A DNA stretch of 5,834 nt from Clostridia bacterium (lineage in GTDB: Bacteria > Bacillota > DSM-521 > Neomoorellales > Neomoorellaceae): assembly GCA_012727745.1 (NCBI GenBank), contig JAAYGJ010000114.1, positions 1-5,834 on the forward strand, read 5' to 3'. Each line of letters starts with the position of its first letter. Positions within the stretch are counted from its first letter, which is position 1. The position numbers and the translations under genes were made by a program. Below, piece after piece: positions 1 to 5,834 of this stretch. The notes beneath the pieces were generated by a model. The model was not told where the DNA came from, ran no database searches, and saw only the letters and a list, made by a program, of their open reading frames with translations.

Positions 1-4
1 ATAC

Positions 5-13
5 TGATACTAT
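5..13 (+). promoter_or_regulatory. Possible extended -10 element (weak)
   Basis: TGATACTAT reads as an extended -10 (TGn followed by TACTAT, four of six matches to TATAAT). It would place a transcription start near base 20, just upstream of the putative FapR operator. A second candidate, TATTAT at 24-29, matches five of six but has no recognisable -35 at the right distance. The window starts too close to test a -35 for the first candidate. The operon may equally be transcribed from a promoter further upstream. Confidence 0.2.
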
Positions 14-25
14 GGTCAGGTAATA

Positions 26-43
26 TTATTAGGTACCAGATAA
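26..43. promoter_or_regulatory. Putative FapR operator (imperfect palindrome)
   Basis: Seen: an 18-bp imperfect inverted repeat, TTAT-TA-GGTACC-AG-ATAA, centred on GGTACC and ending against the AAGGAG of fapR. A partial direct repeat of TYAGGTA lies at 16-22 and 29-35. Known: FapR represses its own operon by binding an A/T-flanked palindrome whose half-sites, as I recall them, resemble TTAGTACC. Inference: the position in the fapR leader and the similarity of TTAGGTACC to that half-site make this the best candidate for an autoregulatory operator. The match is not exact, and a KpnI-like GGTACC core can occur by chance. Confidence 0.45.
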
Positions 44-47
44 GGAG
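42..47 (+). promoter_or_regulatory. fapR ribosome binding site, selects the TTG start
   Basis: AAGGAG lies 8 nt before the TTG at 56. The in-frame GTG at 47-49 overlaps this Shine-Dalgarno sequence and so cannot use it, which makes TTG 56 the better start. The site also touches the right end of the putative FapR operator. Confidence 0.75.
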
Positions 48-55
48 TGAACGGT

Positions 56-643
56 TTGGCGCGCCGGATTCGGGGTAATAGAAAACAACGCCAACAGGCT
101 CTACGCCGTTATTTACGTTTTAACCCCTTTGCTACTGATGAAGAACTGGCCGAGATATTTGGTGTAAGTGTACCGACCATCCGTTTGGATCGTCTGGCTT
201 TGGGCATTCCGGAACTGCGGGAGCGTATTATGAATATGGCTCAGCAGGCGCGGGAACGGGTGCGGGGCGTTACTGCAGAAGAATTGGTCGGGGAGCTGGT
301 TGAGTTACAGCCGGGGGTTATGGGTATTTCTATTCTGGAGATAACCCCACAGATGTTGGTGCAGCCGGGAGGTAATGCGCGGGGCCATTATCTTTTTGAC
401 CAGGCCCACTCGCTAGCCCTGGCAACTGTGGGTGCTGAAATAGTACTTACCAGCAGCGCTCGGGTACGTTACCGTCGTCCCGTATACAATGGCGAACGGG
501 TCGTAGCCAGGGCAACAATTAAGGTTGTTAGAGGGCCTACCTGCCTGGTGTCAGTTCATTCGCGGGTTCGGGGAGAAATAGTGTTTAAAGCCCAGTTTAT
601 TATCATTACCCCAGATAAAACAAATGGAGGCGGTAGTGATTGA
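56..643 (+). CDS. fapR: Transcription factor FapR, malonyl-CoA-responsive regulator of lipid synthesis
   Basis: FapR represses fatty-acid and phospholipid genes and releases DNA when malonyl-CoA binds. The TTG start gives 195 aa, close to the roughly 188 aa of B. subtilis FapR. Residues about 10-60 form the DeoR-like helix-turn-helix and linker, with the signature stretches TDEELAEIFGVS and TIRLDRLALGIPELRERI. Residues about 75-185 are the hotdog (thioesterase-like) ligand domain, with SILEI at 92-96, ARGHYLF at 108-114 and GERVVA at 146-151. R109 and G110 line up with the Arg and Gly I recall as important for malonyl-CoA binding in B. subtilis. At 118 there is His (DQAHSLA) where I recall Asn in B. 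subtilis (AQANSLA). The stop codon overlaps the plsX start by 4 nt. As first gene behind a candidate operator, it is probably autoregulated. Family assignment is firm; start choice is likely. Confidence 0.95.
   Translation: MARRIRGNRKQRQQALRRYLRFNPFATDEELAEIFGVSVPTIRLDRLALGIPELRERIMNMAQQARERVRGVTAEELVGELVELQPGVMGISILEITPQMLVQPGGNARGHYLFDQAHSLALATVGAEIVLTSSARVRYRRPVYNGERVVARATIKVVRGPTCLVSVHSRVRGEIVFKAQFIIITPDKTNGGGSD
626..630 (+). promoter_or_regulatory. plsX ribosome binding site
   Basis: GGAGG, inside the last codons of fapR, stands 9 nt before the TTG at 640. It supports a TTG start for plsX that overlaps the fapR TGA stop. Confidence 0.7.
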
Positions 644-1656
644 TAATAGCTGTTGATGCTATGGGGGGCGATTATGCTCCCCGGGAAATAGTCAAGGGGG
701 CAGTTGCTGCTGCCAATGAGGGACTGGCAGAGATTATCTTGGTAGGCGACAGGCGCCAGCTGGAAGCTGAACTTGAGCTTTTTTCCCCGGCAGCCGACCT
801 GGAAATAGTTCATACTGAACAGGTAATTGGCATGGAAGAACAACCTGCCCTGGCCTTACGGCACAAACGGGAGGCTTCGATAGTCGTTGCTACGCGTTTG
901 GTAAAGGAGGGGCGGGCAGTAGCGGCGGTTTCAGCCGGCAGTACAGGCGCCCAGATGGCTGCGGCACTTTTAATTTTAGGTCGCAGCGCTAAAATCCAGC
1001 GGCCGGCTATCGCTACTGTCCTGCCTACCATTAAAAGGCCTGTACTTTTACTGGATGTTGGCGCCAATGTAGATTGTCGCCCCGAACACCTTTATGAGTT
1101 TGCCTTAATGGGCAACCTGTATGCGACAAGAATTATGGGCTATAAAAACCCGCGCATTGGCTTGTTGAACAATGCTACAGAAGCCAGCAAAGGCAATGAG
1201 GCCGCCAGGGCGGCCTATAAGCTGCTTATGACAGCGCCTTTAAACTTTGCAGGAAATATTGAAGGTCGCGATATTTTCAAGGGAGAGGTTGACGTCATAG
1301 TTTGCGATGGTTTTGTCGGCAACGTAATTTTGAAATTCGGTGAAGGGCTGGCGCAAACCCTGCTTGCCATGCTCAGCCAGGAGCTTAAAGGTAGTATCAG
1401 ATCCCGGCTTGGTGCAACACTGTTATTACCGTCCTTCCAGCAGATTAGAAAACAAATGGATTATACCGAATATGGAGGTGCCCCCCTACTGGGCGTCAAG
1501 GGAGTCAGCATCGTCTGTCACGGCAGTTCCAGAGCTCCCAGCATCAAAAACGCCATCAAAGTAGCCAGCTATTGCTGGAAGCAAGGGTTGGTAAGCGGTA
1601 TGGAGCAACTAACTGCCATTGCAGAAGGGAAGGTGCAGGCGTGCCAACGGAGTTAA
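640..1656 (+). CDS. plsX: Phosphate acyltransferase PlsX (acyl-ACP:phosphate)
   Basis: PlsX converts acyl-ACP and phosphate to acyl-phosphate, the acyl donor that PlsY uses to make lysophosphatidic acid. It is a peripheral membrane enzyme linking fatty-acid to phospholipid synthesis. The 338 aa match the family's usual length. Visible motifs: DAMGGDYAP at 6-14, SAGSTGAQ at 98-105, LLDVGANVDC at 137-146, SKGNE at 183-187, CDGFVGN at 222-228, YGGAPLLGVKG at 278-288 and HGSS at 294-297. The glycine-rich SAGSTGA carries Ser where many homologues have Asn; I think this is tolerated variation. The TTG start places the conserved IIAVDAMGG directly at the N terminus, as in homologues. The gene overlaps fapR by 4 nt and fabH by 16 nt, so coupled translation is likely. 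Confidence 0.96.
   Translation: MIIAVDAMGGDYAPREIVKGAVAAANEGLAEIILVGDRRQLEAELELFSPAADLEIVHTEQVIGMEEQPALALRHKREASIVVATRLVKEGRAVAAVSAGSTGAQMAAALLILGRSAKIQRPAIATVLPTIKRPVLLLDVGANVDCRPEHLYEFALMGNLYATRIMGYKNPRIGLLNNATEASKGNEAARAAYKLLMTAPLNFAGNIEGRDIFKGEVDVIVCDGFVGNVILKFGEGLAQTLLAMLSQELKGSIRSRLGATLLLPSFQQIRKQMDYTEYGGAPLLGVKGVSIVCHGSSRAPSIKNAIKVASYCWKQGLVSGMEQLTAIAEGKVQACQRS
1627..1635 (+). promoter_or_regulatory. fabH ribosome binding site, selects the GTG start
   Basis: GGGAAGGTG, within the end of plsX, lies 5 nt before the GTG at 1641. The same frame is open from 1572, but using that start would add 23 residues unlike FabH and deepen the overlap with plsX to 85 nt. Confidence 0.6.
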
Positions 1657-2663
1657 GGTCGGCTGCTATCGTAGGAATCGGCTCTTGTTTACCGGAGCGG
1701 GTTGTCAGCAACGCTGAATTGGAACAAATAGTTGACACCAGTGATGAGTGGATCCGCAGCCGTACTGGTATATGTGAACGGCGGATAGTTGATAGCACTA
1801 AAGCTGCTTCAGATCTGGCCGTGCAGGCTTCACTTGCAGCTCTGGCTATGGCCGGGTTACCTGCTGCGGCGGTAGATTTGATTATTGTCGCAACCATAAC
1901 GCCGGATAATATTTTCCCGGCTACTGCCAGCCGGGTCCAGGAACGCCTAGGGGCCAGGAAAGCAGCAGCTTTTGATATTTCAGCAGGTTGTACAGGTTTT
2001 GTTTACGCTCTGGGTGTTGCCAGCCAGTTTATAGCTACCGGCTTATATAATAACGCCCTGGTTATTGGCAGTGAGGTTTTGAGCAAGTTTGTTAATTGGC
2101 AGGATCGTAAGACCTGTGTCCTTTTTGGTGACGGCGCCGGTGCGGTTGTTTTAAAGGCCGTACCTGCCGGAGAAGGGTTGCTGGGTTTGCACCTGGGCTC
2201 TGACGGCAGCGGTGCAGACTATCTGGCGATTCCGGCCGGGGGTTCACGTTTGCCCGCCAGTAACAGCACAGTCCAGAGACAGTTACATACCGTTCATATG
2301 AACGGCCCGGAAGTTTTTAAATTTGCGGTGCGAATAATGGGTGAGGCGTCATTAAAGGTTTTAAAAAAGGCAGGCTTAAATAAAGAGGACATTGACTTTT
2401 TAGTTCCCCATCAGGCGAATAGCCGTATTATTGACGCGGCTACCAAACGCTTGGGACTTGAACCGGAAAAAGTATATATCAATTTGGAACGCTACGGCAA
2501 TATGTCTGCTGCCTCCATTCCGGTAGCCTTGGAGGAAGTTTACCTGGCTGGCAAATTAAAAGTTGGTGACATAGTGCTGTTGGTGGCCTTTGGCGCCGGT
2601 CTGACCTGGGGAGCGGCTGTATTAAAGTGGGTTCTTGATGTACCGGAGGAAGGAGCAAGTTAA
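1641..2663 (+). CDS. fabH: 3-oxoacyl-ACP synthase III (KAS III)
   Basis: FabH starts chain synthesis by condensing an acyl-CoA primer with malonyl-ACP to give 3-ketoacyl-ACP and CO2. The GTG start gives 340 aa, in the normal range, and puts AAIVGIGSCLPE near the N terminus as in homologues. The Cys-His-Asn triad is complete: C117 in DISAGCTGF, H257 in VPHQAN and N287 in ERYGNMSAAS. Other family marks are DTSDEWIRSRTGI at 32-44, FGDGAGAVVL at 162-171 and the C-terminal FGAGLTWGAAVL at 317-328. The start lies 16 nt inside plsX, and the stop is 3 nt before fabK. Primer preference (acetyl versus branched-chain acyl-CoA) cannot be read from the sequence by eye. Confidence 0.97.
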   Translation: MPTELRSAAIVGIGSCLPERVVSNAELEQIVDTSDEWIRSRTGICERRIVDSTKAASDLAVQASLAALAMAGLPAAAVDLIIVATITPDNIFPATASRVQERLGARKAAAFDISAGCTGFVYALGVASQFIATGLYNNALVIGSEVLSKFVNWQDRKTCVLFGDGAGAVVLKAVPAGEGLLGLHLGSDGSGADYLAIPAGGSRLPASNSTVQRQLHTVHMNGPEVFKFAVRIMGEASLKVLKKAGLNKEDIDFLVPHQANSRIIDAATKRLGLEPEKVYINLERYGNMSAASIPVALEEVYLAGKLKVGDIVLLVAFGAGLTWGAAVLKWVLDVPEEGAS

Positions 2664-2666
2664 TCC

Positions 2667-3614
2667 ATGCTGCGTACACCTATCTGTGATATTTTGGGTA
2701 TTAGGCATCCTATTTTCCAGGGCGGTATGGCCTGGGTTGCTACCGGTGAGCTGGCAGCGGCTGTATCTGCCGCCGGGGGCTTGGGCATTATTGGAGCCGG
2801 CAATGCTCCCCCTGAAGTAGTTGCTCAGGAAATACGTAAAGTCAGGGAACGAACGGATAAACCTTATGGGGTTAATATTTATTACCTGTCTCCGTATGTA
2901 GAAGAACTTATCAAGCTGGTGGTTTCTGAACGGGTGCCGGTAGTAACAACCGGCGCCGGCAACCCGGGCAAACACTTACCCGCTTTAAAAACAGCCGGCA
3001 TCAAAGTAATTCCGGTGGTGGCTTCAGTGTCGCTGGCTAAAAGATTGGCCAGGCAGGGAGTAGATGCTTTAATAGCCGAGGGCATGGAATGTGGCGGCCA
3101 TGTAGGTGAGATTTCTACTATGCCGCTGGTACCACAGGTTGTTAAGGCCGTGAAAGTGCCGGTCATAGCTGCCGGTGGTATAGCTGACGGGCGGGGCCTG
3201 GCGGCTGCTCTGGCCCTGGGGGCTGCGGGGGTGCAGATGGGGACACGTTTTGTTTGCGCTACCGAATGTACGGTCCATCCCAGATTTAAGGAAGCTATTA
3301 TTAAAGCCGGTGACCGGGACACGGTGGTTACAGGCTTTCCCGGGCACTATGTACGGGTTTTGAAGAACAAACTTACCCGGCAGTTTGAAGAGATGGTTTC
3401 CCGACAAGCAAGGCCCGAGGAGTTAGAACGCCTGGGTGCCGGCAGACTGCGGGCTGCAGTTGTGGAAGGGGATGTGGAATTTGGTTCGCTTATGGCCGGC
3501 CAGGTCGCTGCCATGATAAATGATATTAAGCCTGCCGCAGTAATCATAGAGGAAATTATGCAGGAAGCTGCTGAGATAATAACACAAATGGCAAAACAGG
3601 TGGCAAAAGTATGA
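2667..3614 (+). CDS. fabK: Enoyl-ACP reductase II, FMN-dependent
   Basis: FabK reduces trans-2-enoyl-ACP to acyl-ACP with an FMN cofactor and NAD(P)H, the last step of each elongation cycle. It belongs to the nitronate monooxygenase/IMP-dehydrogenase-like TIM-barrel family. The 315 aa fit FabK. Visible marks: the N-terminal LGIRHPIFQGGMAWVA at 10-25, AGGLGIIGAGN at 36-46, EGMECGGHVG at 138-147 with the conserved histidine H145, the phosphate-binding AAGGIADGRG at 168-177, and GVQMGTRF at 188-195. AAGG and MGTRF are the typical FMN phosphate-binding elements. AAGGAG at 2650-2655 precedes the ATG. The last four bases overlap the fabD start (ATGA). A 2-nitropropane dioxygenase label is possible from homology alone, but the operon context and the ECGGH motif favour FabK. 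Confidence 0.93.
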   Translation: MLRTPICDILGIRHPIFQGGMAWVATGELAAAVSAAGGLGIIGAGNAPPEVVAQEIRKVRERTDKPYGVNIYYLSPYVEELIKLVVSERVPVVTTGAGNPGKHLPALKTAGIKVIPVVASVSLAKRLARQGVDALIAEGMECGGHVGEISTMPLVPQVVKAVKVPVIAAGGIADGRGLAAALALGAAGVQMGTRFVCATECTVHPRFKEAIIKAGDRDTVVTGFPGHYVRVLKNKLTRQFEEMVSRQARPEELERLGAGRLRAAVVEGDVEFGSLMAGQVAAMINDIKPAAVIIEEIMQEAAEIITQMAKQVAKV

Positions 3615-4549
3615 ACAGACTGGTTTACGTTTTTCCCGGCCAGGCCTCCCAGTATGTGGGCATGGGCCAGGAACTGGCCGCAAAGTATGAGGAGGCGGCG
3701 GCAGTTTTTGCTGAGGCTGATGCGATACTAGGCTGGCCGCTGAGCCGGCTCTGTTTTAGCGGTCCGGCAGATGAGCTGAACTGGACTGAAAACACCCAAC
3801 CTGCTGTATTAACGGTTAGCGTTGCCTGCTATCGAGTTCTTAAGGCCTGCGGTTTAAGACCCCAGGTTGTCCTGGGGCACAGTTTAGGCGAATACAGCGC
3901 CCTGGTAGCTGCCGGCAGCTTTTCTTTCAGCCAGGCGCTGGGCCTGGTAGCACGGCGGGCGCGACTGATGGCTGAGGCTGTACCCCAGGGACAGGGAGGC
4001 ATGGTTGCTATCCTGGGTTTAACAGCGGAGCAGGTGGTTGCCCTTTGTCGGGAGGTGCGGGACGGTATTGCTGAAGCGGCCAATTTCAATGCCCCGGGTC
4101 AAGTAGTAGTTGCCGGTGACCGGGCCGGGTTGGCAGCAATAACGCAGCTGGCTAAAGCCAGCGGTGCTAAAAAGGTTATTCCCCTTCCGGTCAGCGGGCC
4201 TTTCCACTCCAGCCTTATGGAGCCGGCAGCGCGGCAGCTGGCTGAGGAATTATTAGAAATAGATATTGCTGCTCCCCGGGTACCGGTGATAAGTAATGTT
4301 ACTGCCGATTACCTTACTACAGCGACGGCAGTGCGTGAAAGTCTGCTGCAGCAGATGGTTAGCCCGGTGCGCTGGCAGGAAAGCATCAAGCGCCTGCTGG
4401 CGGAAGGCTACCAGACCTTTGTAGAAGTTGGTCCCGGGAATATTTTAAGCGGACTGATTAAACGGATGGGTAAACAATTAAATATCTACCAGGTGGGCGA
4501 CAGTAGTTCTCTTAAGAAAACTCTTGCCATCTTACAGGAGGCTAAATAA
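3611..4549 (+). CDS. fabD: Malonyl-CoA:ACP transacylase
   Basis: FabD moves malonate from CoA to the phosphopantetheine arm of ACP, supplying the extender for FabH and FabF. The 312 aa equal the usual length. Motifs: FPGQASQ at 8-14 (oxyanion-hole region), nucleophile S91 in GHSLGEYSA (89-97), malonate-carboxylate-binding R116 in the ARRARLM segment, catalytic H199 in SGPFHSSLM, Q248 near VSPVRW, and VEVGPGNILSGL at 271-282. ATG 3611 overlaps the fabK TGA by four bases, and AGGTGG at 3598-3603 provides the ribosome binding site 7 nt upstream. All residues expected for activity are present. Confidence 0.97.
   Translation: MNRLVYVFPGQASQYVGMGQELAAKYEEAAAVFAEADAILGWPLSRLCFSGPADELNWTENTQPAVLTVSVACYRVLKACGLRPQVVLGHSLGEYSALVAAGSFSFSQALGLVARRARLMAEAVPQGQGGMVAILGLTAEQVVALCREVRDGIAEAANFNAPGQVVVAGDRAGLAAITQLAKASGAKKVIPLPVSGPFHSSLMEPAARQLAEELLEIDIAAPRVPVISNVTADYLTTATAVRESLLQQMVSPVRWQESIKRLLAEGYQTFVEVGPGNILSGLIKRMGKQLNIYQVGDSSSLKKTLAILQEAK
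4536..4541 (+). promoter_or_regulatory. fabG ribosome binding site, selects ATG 4551
   Basis: AGGAGG, in the last codons of fabD, lies 9 nt before ATG 4551. The frame is open from a TTG at 4524, but that codon is upstream of this site and would add nine residues not seen in FabG proteins. Confidence 0.8.
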
Positions 4550-4550
4550 A

Positions 4551-5300
4551 ATGGTACTTGCAGGTCAGGTTGCAGTTATTACTGGCGCCTCGCGGGGTAT
4601 TGGCCGGGCTACAGCCCTGTGCCTGGCCCGGGCGGGTGCCAGAGTGGTAGTCAATTACGTCCGCCAGGAGCAGCAGGCTGCGGAAGTTGTCAGCGAAATT
4701 GAGCAAAATGGCGGCCAGGCCCTCGCTGTAGCCGGTGATGTGGGGGACCCTGAGGCAGCCAGGCACATAATTGAGACAGCGTTGCTAAATTTTGGCCAGG
4801 TAGATATTCTGGTAAATAACGCTGGCATTACCCGGGACAGCCTGGCAGCTCGTTTAAAGGCGGATGACTGGCAGGCAGTTATTACGACCAATCTTAGCGG
4901 GGTTTTTAACTGCTGCCAGGCGGTGCTTAAAACTATGATGCGTCAGCGCCGGGGAAGGATAATTAACCTGAGTTCTATAGTGGGTTTGCTTGGGAATACA
5001 GGCCAGGCCAACTATGCCGCTGCAAAAGCAGGGGTTATCGGCTTGACCAAATCCCTGGCAAAAGAGCTGGCCCCACGGGGTATCCTGGTTAATGCCGTAG
5101 CCCCGGGTTTTATTGCTACGGAGATGACTGCAGCTTTGCCTGAGACAACCCGTGCCGAGCTTTACCGGCGCATTCCTCTGGGCCGACCGGGACAAGCGGA
5201 AGAAGTGGCTGAGGTTATCCTTTTTCTGGCTTCAGAGGCGTCCAGGTATATAACCGGGCAGGTACTGGTTGTTGACGGCGGTTTGACTATAGCTATGTAA
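4551..5300 (+). CDS. fabG: 3-oxoacyl-ACP reductase
   Basis: FabG reduces 3-ketoacyl-ACP to 3-hydroxyacyl-ACP with NADPH. The 249 aa are normal for this short-chain dehydrogenase/reductase. The Rossmann nucleotide-binding TGASRGIG is at 11-18, followed by GDV at 62-64 and NNAG at 89-92. The catalytic tetrad is complete: N114, S142, Y155 and K159 in YAAAK. GQANYAAAKAG, APGFIATEM and the C-terminal ITGQVLVVDGG are strongly FabG-like, and location between fabD and acpP supports this over other SDR functions. One nucleotide separates it from the fabD stop, which suggests coupled translation. Confidence 0.97.
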   Translation: MVLAGQVAVITGASRGIGRATALCLARAGARVVVNYVRQEQQAAEVVSEIEQNGGQALAVAGDVGDPEAARHIIETALLNFGQVDILVNNAGITRDSLAARLKADDWQAVITTNLSGVFNCCQAVLKTMMRQRRGRIINLSSIVGLLGNTGQANYAAAKAGVIGLTKSLAKELAPRGILVNAVAPGFIATEMTAALPETTRAELYRRIPLGRPGQAEEVAEVILFLASEASRYITGQVLVVDGGLTIAM

Positions 5301-5318
5301 TTGTTTGTTGAGTACTGG

Positions 5319-5328
5319 AAGGAGGTGA
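5319..5328 (+). promoter_or_regulatory. Near-ideal acpP ribosome binding site
   Basis: AAGGAGGTGA is a full-length anti-Shine-Dalgarno match, the strongest in the window. The GGAGG core ends 8 nt before GTG 5334. It rules out the in-frame TTG at 5301 as start and fits the need for far more ACP than enzyme. Confidence 0.85.
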
Positions 5329-5333
5329 GTTCG

Positions 5334-5564
5334 GTGGATGTTCTTGCCAAGATAAAGGCCATTGTGTCCGAGCAACTCGGGGTAGAAGAAGATGAAATTA
5401 CCCCGGAAACATCCTTTGAGGACTTGAATGCTGATTCCCTGGATATAGTTGAACTTATCATGGCCCTGGAAGAGGAATTTGATTTGGAAATTCCCGATGA
5501 GGATGCAGAAAAGCTAACTACAGTCGGTGCTGCGGTAGCTTATATTAATGAGCACACTAAATAA
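5334..5564 (+). CDS. acpP: Acyl carrier protein
   Basis: ACP carries all acyl intermediates on a 4'-phosphopantetheine arm attached by holo-ACP synthase. The GTG start gives 76 aa, the standard size. The attachment serine is S35 in ADSLDIVEL, followed by the acidic recognition helix (ALEEEFDLEIPDEDAEK at 44-60) and the closing YINEH. The residue before ADSL is Asn (LNADSL) where E. coli has Gly, a minor variation. The protein is strongly acidic, as expected. The gene stands 33 nt after fabG with its own very strong ribosome binding site, and a hairpin follows its stop, both consistent with high, separately tuned expression. Confidence 0.97.
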   Translation: MDVLAKIKAIVSEQLGVEEDEITPETSFEDLNADSLDIVELIMALEEEFDLEIPDEDAEKLTTVGAAVAYINEHTK

Positions 5565-5571
5565 CCTGCTT

Positions 5572-5600
5572 GGGAAGTCCCGTAAACAACGGGACTTCCC
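5572..5600 (+). other. Perfect 11-bp hairpin between acpP and fabF
   Basis: GGGAAGTCCCG at 5572-5582 is exactly complementary in reverse to CGGGACTTCCC at 5590-5600, with loop TAAACAA. Two G-U pairs could extend the stem at the base. The sequence after it is GGAAAAATGGGGG, with no T-tract, and none follows on the other strand, so it is not a standard intrinsic terminator. A role in protecting the 3' end of acpP mRNA or lowering fabF expression is inferred. Confidence 0.7.
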
Positions 5601-5608
5601 GGAAAAAT

Positions 5609-5614
5609 GGGGGA
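5609..5614 (+). promoter_or_regulatory. fabF ribosome binding site (weak)
   Basis: GGGGGA lies 6 nt before the TTG at 5621. It is a poorer match to the anti-Shine-Dalgarno sequence than those of fabG or acpP and pairs with a TTG start, suggesting modest fabF translation. Confidence 0.45.
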
Positions 5615-5620
5615 TAGCTT

Positions 5621-5834
5621 TTGCAAAAGCGTGTGGTAATAACCGGCTTGGGGGCCATTTCCCCGCTGGGCAGCAGTAAAGACAAATTATGGCAGGCTTT
5701 GCTTGCCGGCCAGTCAGGCATCGCTCCTATTACCCGTTTTGATGCTACGGCAATGGCAGTTCGTTTTGCCGGTGAAGTTAGGGATTTCAACCCGGAGGAG
5801 TTTTATGACCGCAAAGAAGCGCGCCGTATGGACC
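5621..5834 (+). CDS. fabF: 3-oxoacyl-ACP synthase II (KAS II), N-terminal part
   Basis: FabF performs the elongating condensation of acyl-ACP with malonyl-ACP. Only 71 codons lie in the window, since the frame stays open to the right edge. The N terminus MQKRVVITGLGAISPLGSS is the classic FabF/FabB opening, followed by LWQALLAGQSGIAPITRFDA, the GEV...FNPEEF segment, and KEARRMD, which leads into the usual helix. This comes to about one sixth of a typical 410-aa protein. The catalytic Cys and two His lie beyond the window, so activity cannot be confirmed. The TTG start places RVVITG where homologues have it. FabF is favoured over FabB because of its position directly after acpP in a Firmicute-type operon. 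Confidence 0.92.
   Translation, partial: MQKRVVITGLGAISPLGSSKDKLWQALLAGQSGIAPITRFDATAMAVRFAGEVRDFNPEEFYDRKEARRMD

Noticed and set aside
47..55. GTG at 47 as the fapR start (198 aa)
   Set aside because: It overlaps the AAGGAG ribosome binding site; TTG 56 has proper 8-nt spacing and gives an N terminus more like known FapR.
1340..1564. Plus-strand 74-codon frame inside plsX
   Set aside because: It is out of frame within conserved plsX coding sequence and has no recognisable motif.
1572..1640. Upstream in-frame extension of fabH
   Set aside because: The extra 23 residues lie wholly within plsX and show no FabH similarity, while GTG 1641 has a Shine-Dalgarno sequence and the expected N terminus.
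2950..3240. Repeated GCCGGC/GCCGG-type words
   Set aside because: They are scattered through coding frames as Ala-Gly codons, with no regular spacing or array structure.
5301..5333. TTG-initiated N-terminal extension of acpP
   Set aside because: The near-perfect ribosome binding site lies inside this stretch, and ACP of 76 aa from GTG 5334 is the standard length.
5572..5600. Intrinsic terminator after acpP
   Set aside because: The stem is good, but no T-run follows on either strand and fabF continues the operon directly.
556..5790. Several minus-strand open frames of 60-150 codons
   Set aside because: All lie opposite well-identified genes, show no family motifs and have the low-complexity Ser/Ala/Pro/Arg-rich composition of antisense shadows.

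Overview
This window is a compact bacterial type II fatty-acid synthesis operon, with every gene on the + strand. The order is fapR, plsX, fabH, fabK, fabD, fabG, acpP and the first 71 codons of fabF, which runs off the right edge. Each assignment rests on family motifs and catalytic residues visible in the translations. FapR is a regulator of Firmicutes. The gene order, FabK as the enoyl reductase, roughly half G+C, strong Shine-Dalgarno sequences and frequent TTG/GTG starts all fit a clostridial or Desulfotomaculum-like Firmicute. The species cannot be named from this sequence alone.

Layout: bases 1-55 are leader DNA. They hold an imperfect palindrome (26-43) that I propose as a FapR operator, directly against the fapR ribosome binding site. 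fapR (56-643) is followed without gaps by plsX (640-1656), fabH (1641-2663), fabK (2667-3614), fabD (3611-4549) and fabG (4551-5300). These genes overlap by 4 to 16 nt or are separated by 1 to 3 nt, so translational coupling is likely. acpP (5334-5564) sits after a 33-nt spacer with an almost ideal Shine-Dalgarno sequence. A 56-nt spacer with a perfect 11-bp hairpin and no T-tract separates acpP from fabF (5621 onward). No stretch over 300 bases lacks a gene.

How the genes work together: FabD loads malonate onto ACP. FabH condenses an acyl-CoA primer with malonyl-ACP. FabG reduces the 3-keto group, FabK reduces the enoyl group, and FabF performs the elongating condensations. PlsX takes finished acyl-ACP to acyl-phosphate for phospholipid synthesis. 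FapR senses malonyl-CoA and is expected to control the set. The dehydratase (FabZ) and acetyl-CoA carboxylase genes needed to complete the pathway are not in the window.

I found no undescribed system: this is a well-known housekeeping operon. The points worth a second look are the putative operator overlapping the first ribosome binding site, the hairpin after acpP, non-ATG starts in five of eight genes, a His in place of the usual Asn in the FapR ligand domain, and FabK as the local enoyl reductase.
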